NCBI RefSeq assembly: GCF_004103755.1
Contig: NZ_CP035283.1
Coordinates: 620,001 to 684,000, forward strand
Direction of reading: 5' to 3'
Source: Caproiciproducens sp. NJN-50
Lineage (GTDB): Bacteria > Bacillota > Clostridia > Oscillospirales > Acutalibacteraceae
Length of the DNA: 64,000 nt
The notes under the pieces are model-generated. The model had not been told where the DNA came from. It was given only the letters and a program-made list of their open reading frames with translations, and did no database searches. The position numbers and the translations under genes are program-made. Positions 58,301 to 64,000 of the stretch are shown here, piece by piece (positions within the stretch are counted from its first letter, which is position 1; each line of letters opens with the position of its first letter).

Positions 58301-59307
58301 AGCACATACCTGTCGGCTCTGTACCGCTTCTGGTTTTCCGGGTCGCGGAACCAGTCCGCGGTCAGCGCCAGCCCCTTTTGTAAACCGTCTTTCCCTCCAA
58401 ACTCCGGCTTCCATCCGAACAGCCGCTCCGCTTTGGAGGTGTCGGCGCACAGCCGGCGGACCTCGCTCTGCTCCGGCCGGATTCTTTCGGTCTCTGTTTC
58501 CGTCTCGACCTCCGCATGCATGACCCGTGCAATCATCCGCACCGTATCGCCGATGGAAATTTCAAAATTGCTGCCGATGTTGACCACTTCTCCCACCGCC
58601 TCGTCGCAGCATGCGGTTTCCCGGAATCCCCGGACCGTATCGCTTACATAGCTGAAATCCCGGGTCGGCGTCAGGGACCCGAGCCGGATCTTTCGATTTC
58701 CCCGTGCAATCTGAGTCATTACCGTGGGAATCACCGCCCGGTTTGACTGCCGGGGCCCATAGGTGTTGAAGGGGCGGACGACGGTGACCGGGGTGGCGAA
58801 CGAGCGGAAAAACGAAAGCGCAAGCTGGTCCGCCGCGATTTTTGAAGCGGCGTAGGGGGACTGCGCCCGGAGCGGGTGCGTCTCCGGAATCGGAACGTAT
58901 TCCGCCGTTCCGTACACCTCGCTGGTGGAGGTTTGCACAACGCGCTCCGTCCCCAGTTCCCGTGCGGCCTGCAGAACATGGAGCGTCCCTTTCAGATTCG
59001 TGTCAAGATAGGATTCGGGGGAATAATATGAATAGGGAATCGCGACCAGTGCGGCCAGGTGGAATACGGCGCTGCATCCCTCCAGAGCGGTTCTGACCCG
59101 GTAGGGGTCTCGGATGTCCCCCTGAAACACTTCCAGACTGTTTTGGATCTCCTTCGGGGACTGGTCCAGCCACCCCCATGAATTGAACGAATTGTAACAG
59201 ACGAAAGCGCGGACGGAGCATCCGCTGCGGACCAGTTCTTCCGCCAGGTGGGAGCCGATAAACCCGTCCGCGCCCGTGACCAGTACTTTCTTTCCTGATA
59301 AATTCAT
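58297..59307 (-). CDS. legB: NAD-dependent nucleotide-sugar 4,6-dehydratase (LegB)
   Basis: The 336-residue extended SDR has the NAD motif VTGADGFIGSHLAEEL near residue 9, FHLAALVAIPYSYYSP near 75, TSEVYGTAEY near 120, and the YAASKIAAD catalytic Tyr/Lys near 147. LegB forms the 4-keto-6-deoxy intermediate, the first committed step of legionaminic acid synthesis. I chose the ATG at 59307, with GGGGG upstream and normal family length; a 22-codon extension is less likely. It heads an eleven-gene operon on the minus strand and is divergent from a DUF4183 gene. I found no convincing promoter for it. Confidence 0.87.
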   Translation of the reverse strand: MNLSGKKVLVTGADGFIGSHLAEELVRSGCSVRAFVCYNSFNSWGWLDQSPKEIQNSLEVFQGDIRDPYRVRTALEGCSAVFHLAALVAIPYSYYSPESYLDTNLKGTLHVLQAARELGTERVVQTSTSEVYGTAEYVPIPETHPLRAQSPYAASKIAADQLALSFFRSFATPVTVVRPFNTYGPRQSNRAVIPTVMTQIARGNRKIRLGSLTPTRDFSYVSDTVRGFRETACCDEAVGEVVNIGSNFEISIGDTVRMIARVMHAEVETETETERIRPEQSEVRRLCADTSKAERLFGWKPEFGGKDGLQKGLALTADWFRDPENQKRYRADRYVL

Positions 59308-59370
59308 TCTGCGCCCCCGATGTGGAAACAGTGTTGGGAAGAAAAACGGATCATCCTTCTTCCCAGCATT

Positions 59371-59379
59371 CATATTCTA
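59371..59379 (+). promoter_or_regulatory. Possible sigma-K-type -10 box for the large DUF4183 gene
   Basis: CATATTCTA matches the sigma-K -10 pattern CATA-N3-TA, 73 bp before the ATG at 59452. The -35 AC element is not at good spacing, so the call rests on the -10 only. Confidence 0.3.
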
Positions 59380-59451
59380 CCGCGTGGAAAAATAGAAGTA
59401 GTCCTATTTTTCAGGCCTGATCGGAGCGATTGATTTTCCGAGGTGAACGCC

Positions 59452-60927
59452 ATGACAGGATTCTGTCCACTGATTACCTGCCGATTAACCGATCAGTGCG
59501 GTAATGAGGTGGACCCTTACGGCTTAGGCAATGTTACATATACGGTATTGCCTTCGCCGGAGAACCGGAAAAAGAACGCGTATGGCTTTCCACCTGTTTC
59601 AGTTGCTGTGGAAGGCTATGTTGCCGTGTATTCGGATAAGACGAGAATTTCGCCTCCGATTCCTTTCTGTATTTTGCAATCGCTTCACGTGTCCCTTCCC
59701 AGGGAAGGCTTTTTGACCTTTCGGCTGAGAGATTTTCATTGCTGGGCGCTTCCCAAGTGGAGCGGCAGCCCCCCCGCGCCGGGACAGATTGAACTGCTGA
59801 TCAGTATTGAAACGTCCGCCTTTTCCAAAACGGCCGTCAACCTGCTGGTTCCGCAGGTTGATTCCGGCTTGCAGGTCGTCGGCCGGGTCTGTATCTACAC
59901 GAATATGCTGAATGACAGTGTCCGCTTTCACAGCGGATGCCGCATCCGTTATCAGAGCGCCGCTCTCCGCGCGGAAGTATCTCACTACTATACCATTGCC
60001 GACGGGGGAAAGCGGACTTACCGGAACAGCGACGGGATGAAAAAGTACGGGGACCGGGGGCTGCTCTCTCCCCAAGAGGTTTCTTATTACAATGTGTTTG
60101 TAAACGGCGTTTTGCAGCCGAGAACGAATTACATTCTTGAAAAAGACGAACTGACGTTCACAACACAGGACATTCCGGCGGAAGGGCGGCCCATCGTCGT
60201 TTTGTTCACCACATGGAAGGATTTTGAGGGCCGGATCATGGATGTGACCAACCGGCAGTATAATGCCGTGTCGGACGGCGCAAAAAAACAATATACCGAC
60301 AGCGACGAAATCAAAGAATATGGAAACTGCGGAATCCCCTCCCCAAACGACGTATCCTATTTCAACCTTTATATTAACGGCGTTCTTCAGCCCAAGAGAA
60401 ATTATATAGTGAAAAAGGGAATTTTAAGGCTGACTACGTCCGACGCCCCCGTAAAGGGAGCGCCCGTGATTCTGGAATCCATTGTGATCCGGGATTCGGC
60501 CGGACAGCTTTACCGGACGGAAATTTACGCCTACAACGCATATTCCAACGGCGGCAAGATTTATACCGATCAGGACGAGATCAAGATGTATGGGACGGAC
60601 GGGATTCCCGATCCGAGAGGGAGCTCCTATCAGAATCTGTTTATCAACGGCGTTCTCCAGCCTCCGGTGGACTATCGGGTTCGGGAGGGGTACCTTGTTC
60701 TGGATACGGTGAATGATCCGGCCGTCGGCGCCCCGATCATTCTTCAGTCCGTCAACGGCGTCCCGGCGGAATCCTGCTGCAGGGTCCAAATGTCGGACGC
60801 GGCTCTCGCCCAATGGAAAAAGGTGTATACGCGGATTCAAGGTCCCTGCGCTCCCGCCCCGTCCGTCCAGGATGCGGTTCCTCCGGACCGCAGTTCTCCG
60901 CCGGCGTCGGGTGACGGCGCAGAATAG
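59452..60927 (+). CDS. Large DUF4183 protein with three tandem repeats
   Basis: The 491-residue protein has a unique N-terminal domain (about residues 1-170, starting TGFCPLITCRLTDQCGN) and three tandem DUF4183-like repeats at about 175-262, 263-355 and 356-440. Each repeat carries a YYNVFVNGVLQPRTNY-type core. A Pro/Ser/Ala-rich tail follows. There is no signal peptide, as expected if it is assembled in the mother cell onto a spore surface, although the location is unproven. The ATG at 59452 has GAGGTG upstream. It is divergent from the legionaminic-acid operon and is the best local candidate for its glycosylation target. Confidence 0.78.
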   Translation: MTGFCPLITCRLTDQCGNEVDPYGLGNVTYTVLPSPENRKKNAYGFPPVSVAVEGYVAVYSDKTRISPPIPFCILQSLHVSLPREGFLTFRLRDFHCWALPKWSGSPPAPGQIELLISIETSAFSKTAVNLLVPQVDSGLQVVGRVCIYTNMLNDSVRFHSGCRIRYQSAALRAEVSHYYTIADGGKRTYRNSDGMKKYGDRGLLSPQEVSYYNVFVNGVLQPRTNYILEKDELTFTTQDIPAEGRPIVVLFTTWKDFEGRIMDVTNRQYNAVSDGAKKQYTDSDEIKEYGNCGIPSPNDVSYFNLYINGVLQPKRNYIVKKGILRLTTSDAPVKGAPVILESIVIRDSAGQLYRTEIYAYNAYSNGGKIYTDQDEIKMYGTDGIPDPRGSSYQNLFINGVLQPPVDYRVREGYLVLDTVNDPAVGAPIILQSVNGVPAESCCRVQMSDAALAQWKKVYTRIQGPCAPAPSVQDAVPPDRSSPPASGDGAE

Positions 60928-60963
60928 GCGCGGGGATTTTTCAACCGCCGTTCACTACAGCGC

Positions 60964-61000
60964 AAAAGAAGAAGGCTGCAAACCGCAGCCTTCTTCTTTT
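60964..61000. terminator. Bidirectional terminator between the DUF4183 and aldehyde dehydrogenase genes
   Basis: A perfect 16-bp stem (60964-60979 with 60985-61000) begins with four A and ends with four T, so it can work for both convergent genes. Confidence 0.88.
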
Positions 61001-61062
61001 GGAGGATGCCCGACTGACAAATGATCTGCCAGCCGTGCCGTTCCGTTTGCCGATGCCGGTTT

Positions 61063-62430
61063 TCAGTGCAAAAACAGCTTCAGCAGTTTTAAGTTCAGAT
61101 CCGTATAAGGCAGGTAACGGAACGGCAGGTCGATCCAGTTGTATTTCTTCAATATGCTTTTATAGTGGCTGAAGGTGTCGAAGCTGAATTTTCCGTGGTA
61201 GCTCCCCATTCCGCTGTTTCCCACACCGCCGAATCCCATATGGGAAGTCGCGAGATGGATGATGGTGTCGTTTACGCACCCGCCTCCGAACGAAAGCGAG
61301 GTGAGTACCCGTTTTTCGACCGCGCGGTCCGTGGTGAACAGGTAAAGGGCGAGGGGCTTTTCCCTGTTGCCGACGAATGAAATGACCTCCCCAATCTCGT
61401 CGAAGGTGAGGACCGGCAGAATGGGGCCGAAGATTTCTTCCCGCATGACCGGGGAGTCCCCGTCGACCCCGTCCAGCAAAGTCGGCGCGATCTGCTCCTG
61501 GCCGTTCGTCTCCCCGCCCGTTAAGATTTTGCCGTCGGCCATCAGCCCTTTTAAACGGTTGAAATGCTTTTCATTGATGATTTTCGGGTAGCTGTCGTTT
61601 TCAAGAGGATTGCTTCCGTAGAAAGCGCTGATCTCCTGTTTCAAGTATTCTATGATCTGATCCTTGACGCTGCGGTGGACGAAAAGATAATCGGGCGCCA
61701 CGCAGGTCTGGCCGGCATTCAGAAATTTTCCGAACGCCAGGCGCCTGGCCGCGACTTTCAGATTTGCGGTCTTGTCGATGATGCAGGGGCTTTTCCCTCC
61801 CAGCTCAAGGCTGACGGGCGTGAGATTTTTGGCGGCGCTTTCCATGACCAGTTTTCCGACGGAAACGCTGCCGGTGAAGAAGATGTAGTCGAAACGCTGG
61901 TCCAGCAGATCCTGATTCTCCCTGCGCCCGCCCTGCACAACGGCGACGTAATTTTGAGGAAAGCAGTCCGCGATGATTTCAGAAATAATCTGAGAGGTTT
62001 TTGGAGCGTAGGCGGACGGTTTCAAAACCGCGCAGTTTCCCGCGGCGATGGCGCCGATCAGCGGTTCCAGGCACAGCATGAAAGGATAGTTCCATGGGGA
62101 CATGATCAGGACCACTCCGTAGGGCTCCGGCATTTGGAAGCTCCTGGAATGAAACTGAGCCAGGGGAGTGTGGACCCTTCTGTTTTTCGCCCATCCCGGC
62201 GTATGTTTCGCGACAAACCGCAGTTCGTCCAAAACCATTCCAAGCTCGGTCATGTAAGTTTCAAATTCAGACTTGTTCAGATCGGACTTCATGGCGGCGT
62301 AAAGTTCCCGCTCTTTTTTGAGGATGGATGCCTTCAGTTTTTTCAGGGCGTCGATCCGGAACGGAACGGACTTGGTGGCGTTTGTAGCGAAGAAAGCCCG
62401 CTGCGCCTCCATCGTTTCTTCGATGTTCAT
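61063..62430 (-). CDS. Aldehyde dehydrogenase (NAD(P)-dependent, short ALDH form)
   Basis: The 455-residue protein has MSPWNYPF near residue 105, LELGGKSPCIID near 206 with the catalytic Glu, and GQTCVAPDYLF near 240 with the nucleophile Cys. Its length, and the hydrophobic C-terminal tail (YLPYTDLNLKLLKLFLH), fit the class-3-like group that oxidises fatty or aromatic aldehydes; the tail may bind membranes. I prefer the ATG at 62430, since the one at 62439 has almost no space for an SD. It follows an iron-type alcohol dehydrogenase, so the pair could oxidise an alcohol to an acid or run in reverse. Confidence 0.9.
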   Translation of the reverse strand: MNIEETMEAQRAFFATNATKSVPFRIDALKKLKASILKKERELYAAMKSDLNKSEFETYMTELGMVLDELRFVAKHTPGWAKNRRVHTPLAQFHSRSFQMPEPYGVVLIMSPWNYPFMLCLEPLIGAIAAGNCAVLKPSAYAPKTSQIISEIIADCFPQNYVAVVQGGRRENQDLLDQRFDYIFFTGSVSVGKLVMESAAKNLTPVSLELGGKSPCIIDKTANLKVAARRLAFGKFLNAGQTCVAPDYLFVHRSVKDQIIEYLKQEISAFYGSNPLENDSYPKIINEKHFNRLKGLMADGKILTGGETNGQEQIAPTLLDGVDGDSPVMREEIFGPILPVLTFDEIGEVISFVGNREKPLALYLFTTDRAVEKRVLTSLSFGGGCVNDTIIHLATSHMGFGGVGNSGMGSYHGKFSFDTFSHYKSILKKYNWIDLPFRYLPYTDLNLKLLKLFLH

Positions 62431-62445
62431 TTTTTTCATCCCCGT

Positions 62446-63630
62446 TTAAAACGCTTTTTCCAGGATGTTCAGTACGTCCTGTTGGCCGACCTGCTTTGGG
62501 TTGACGATCATGGCGCCGTCCTTCAGGGCAGCCTGCGCCACTTTTTCAAAATCTTCCCGTCTGGCTTTTGTTTCGCTCAGGCGCATGGGCAGGCCGCAGC
62601 TTTCGTGGAATTCGGAAGTCATTTGCCGGATGAGGGATATGGTCCCGCGTCCTCTTTCTTCCCTGGGGGTGCCGGCGTAGATTTCATCGCCCGCAAGATA
62701 GAGAAGCAGCTTTCCGTACAAGCCTTCCAGCACGTCAAAGTTGTACTCCATGCAGTACGGCATCAGAATGGTCATCGCCTCGCCGTGGGGGACATGGCAT
62801 ACGCCCCCGAGGGCGTGCCCGATCGCGTGGATCATGCCGACCATGGAGTTGGAAAAGGCGGCTCCCGCCATGAATGCCGCGTTTGCCATGGCCTGACGGG
62901 CTTTCACGTCCTTCCCGTTGTTTACCGCGGTCCGCAGATGGTCCCTTATGATCTCGAGCGCGCCCGCCGCGAACGCGTCGCTGACCGGGTTTTTCTGAAG
63001 GCAGGTATAGGCTTCCAGCGCGTGGCAGAGCGCGTCCATTCCGGTGGAGGCCGTGATGCGCGGAGGAAGCGTAAGGGTCATGCGCGGGTCGAGAACGGCG
63101 ACGTCGGGAAGAAGATGGTAGGAAATAAACTCCATTTTGATATTTTTGATCGGATCGAGAATGACGGCGACCATCGTGGATTCGGAGCCGGTTCCGGCTG
63201 TCGTGGGCACGGCGATGAAGGGAACCCGCTCCCCGCAGTCGATGGTTTCGCAGCCCATGACGTCCATGATGTTCCCAGCGTTCTGTGAGATCAGCATTCT
63301 CACGCCTTTGGCGGTGTCCAGCACGGAGCCGCCCCCGACCGCGATGATGCTGTCGCAGCCCAGGCTGCGGAACAGCGCCGCGATCTGGTTGACGACCAGC
63401 GAGGAGGAATCGGCGGGGATTTCCGTGAAGCTTCCGCCCGGAGTCATTCCGCCCGAAAGCAATGCGTCGGTTACAGTTTGCAGAGTTCCGATTTTTTTCA
63501 GTATCTGGTCGCTGAGCAAAAGAGGTTTTTTCGCCTTTAAATCCGCAAGCGCCCCCGGGATGTTCTCCAGCGCGAAATTCCCGGAAAGCAGCTTGGGCGG
63601 GTTGTAAAATTCATAATAATCCGGCAGCAA
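62446..63630 (-). CDS. Iron-containing (group III) alcohol dehydrogenase
   Basis: The 394-residue protein has the GGGSVLDTAKG nucleotide motif near residue 98 and TTAGTGSESTMVAV near 142. The metal-binding region reads GMDALCHALEAY near 202 and GMIHAIGHALGGVCHVPHGEA near 270, whose His residues hold Fe. The family interconverts alcohols and aldehydes with NAD(P)H, commonly in fermentation. The start is TTG with GAGGTGACG upstream, 11 bp after the stop of the next gene on the minus strand. The exact substrate is unknown. Confidence 0.91.
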   Translation of the reverse strand: MLPDYYEFYNPPKLLSGNFALENIPGALADLKAKKPLLLSDQILKKIGTLQTVTDALLSGGMTPGGSFTEIPADSSSLVVNQIAALFRSLGCDSIIAVGGGSVLDTAKGVRMLISQNAGNIMDVMGCETIDCGERVPFIAVPTTAGTGSESTMVAVILDPIKNIKMEFISYHLLPDVAVLDPRMTLTLPPRITASTGMDALCHALEAYTCLQKNPVSDAFAAGALEIIRDHLRTAVNNGKDVKARQAMANAAFMAGAAFSNSMVGMIHAIGHALGGVCHVPHGEAMTILMPYCMEYNFDVLEGLYGKLLLYLAGDEIYAGTPREERGRGTISLIRQMTSEFHESCGLPMRLSETKARREDFEKVAQAALKDGAMIVNPKQVGQQDVLNILEKAF

Positions 63631-63641
63631 ATCACGTCACC

Positions 63642-64000
63642 TCAAATATTCAATATCGCGTGCCAATAGACGGAAACAGGGGAAATCTCTTTTTTAGGCA
63701 TCGCTTTTAAAATCTTTCTGGCGATAAATCCGGGGAAGAGGTATGCTTCGATGATTTCCACGCAATGGACGAAGGACATGCAGTCGGCGATGCTGCCCCG
63801 CAGGGTAAAGCGATGCTGGGAATACGCCTGCGCCACGCCGATCTGGCCGCTCAGGACCAAAAATGCCGCGTCGATGTTCCGGAATTCGATCGTCATGTCG
63901 GCCTCGGAAAATTTCTGCTTTCCCAGCCGCTCGATTCCCTTTTCCGTATGGCTCAGGCAGATTCCGGGACCCTGCCGCGTCGCGTTCATGCAAATTTTAA
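63642..64000 (-). CDS. Partial protein with a SCP-2-like C-terminal domain (5' end outside window)
   Basis: The visible 119 codons run to the right edge without a stop. MTIEFRNIDAAFLVLSGQIG near the middle resembles the SCP-2 sterol-carrier fold, which binds lipids or acyl-CoA. A possible ATG at 63989 has no SD, so the gene likely starts beyond the window. It is 11 bp upstream of the alcohol dehydrogenase and probably in the same operon, suggesting work on a hydrophobic or acyl substrate. This assignment is tentative. Confidence 0.5.
   Translation of the reverse strand, partial: KICMNATRQGPGICLSHTEKGIERLGKQKFSEADMTIEFRNIDAAFLVLSGQIGVAQAYSQHRFTLRGSIADCMSFVHCVEIIEAYLFPGFIARKILKAMPKKEISPVSVYWHAILNI

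Noticed and set aside
57263..58651. 462-codon plus-strand frame opposite legC/legB
   Set aside because: Antisense shadow spanning two genes with strong motifs on the other strand.
48326..60927. Reading the island simply as a flagellar glycosylation locus
   Set aside because: No flagellin, flagellar assembly or chaperone gene is visible, and both flanks are DUF4183 genes. Kept only as a rival hypothesis.
61564..63288. 574-codon plus-strand frame across the aldehyde and alcohol dehydrogenase genes
   Set aside because: It crosses two real genes and their junction antisense; an effect of codon bias.
1..64000. CRISPR arrays, rRNA, intact transposases or prophage genes
   Set aside because: No regularly spaced repeats, rRNA signatures, transposase motifs or phage structural genes were seen on either strand.

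Overview
ORGANISM. The window looks like the chromosome of an anaerobic, endospore-forming Clostridia species (Bacillota) with mid-range GC. Evidence: purine-rich Shine-Dalgarno (SD) sites before almost every gene, frequent TTG/GTG starts, ferredoxin-type redox proteins, a K+-dependent membrane pyrophosphatase, Feo iron uptake, sigma-54, DUF4183 proteins (a family found in spore formers) and a sigma-D-type promoter on a chemoreceptor gene, which suggests motility. I cannot name a genus with confidence. I saw no rRNA, tRNA, CRISPR array, intact insertion sequence or prophage. LAYOUT. 1-1.7 kb: end of an acyl-CoA module (CoA-transferase, MaoC hydratase, SDR reductase). 2.1-3.6: rpoN. 3.7-9.7: drug-efflux block, an MFS pump divergent from MarR plus a heterodimeric ABC exporter. 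9.9-12.3: aldo/keto reductase with Fe-S domain, OsmC protein and PanE. 12.5-14.5: chemoreceptor. 14.8-16.8: TrmB-like regulator plus a PLP decarboxylase. 17-19.8: thioredoxin, macrodomain protein, a region with gene remnants and hairpins, a secreted stalk-domain protein. 20.1-26.0: pyrophosphatase, HAD/DUF188/FAD-oxidoreductase operon, SGNH hydrolase. 26.2-29.4: feoA-feoB-small Cys-rich protein and a HAD hydrolase. 29.5-31.9: polar amino-acid ABC transporter. 32.4-34.8: cupin/ferredoxin operon divergent from a Crp/Fnr regulator and a free methionine sulfoxide reductase. 34.8-47.0: peptide ABC transporter led by a P-II protein, divergent from two N-acyl-D-amino-acid deacylases, diaminopropionate ammonia-lyase and YgeY. 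47.1-48.1: diguanylate cyclase. 48.3-60.9: nonulosonic (legionaminic) acid synthesis and Maf-type glycosyltransferase island bracketed by two DUF4183 genes. 61-64: aldehyde and alcohol dehydrogenases and a partial gene. HOW THE GENES WORK TOGETHER. The strongest candidate for an undescribed system is the 48.3-60.9 kb island. LegB, LegC, LegG, LegI, LegH, PtmE and LegF would make CMP-legionaminic acid or a close relative. A Maf/DUF115 transferase and a GT2-TPR protein would attach it to protein. Two small proteins of unknown function sit between synthesis and transfer genes. No flagellar gene is present here; instead the island is bracketed by DUF4183 proteins, one with three tandem repeats. 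Glycosylation of a spore- or cell-surface DUF4183 layer is therefore a testable alternative to flagellin glycosylation. The second notable module (34.8-47.0 kb) appears to import peptides or acylated D-amino acids, deacylate them and break down D-amino acids and diaminopropionate, with P-II as a possible nitrogen-status link. Several regulatory signals support local control: an operator overlapping the -10 box of the TrmB gene, a DtxR-like box at feoA, a palindrome before the Crp/Fnr gene, and a promoter-plus-terminator leader of about 50 nt before the first deacylase.
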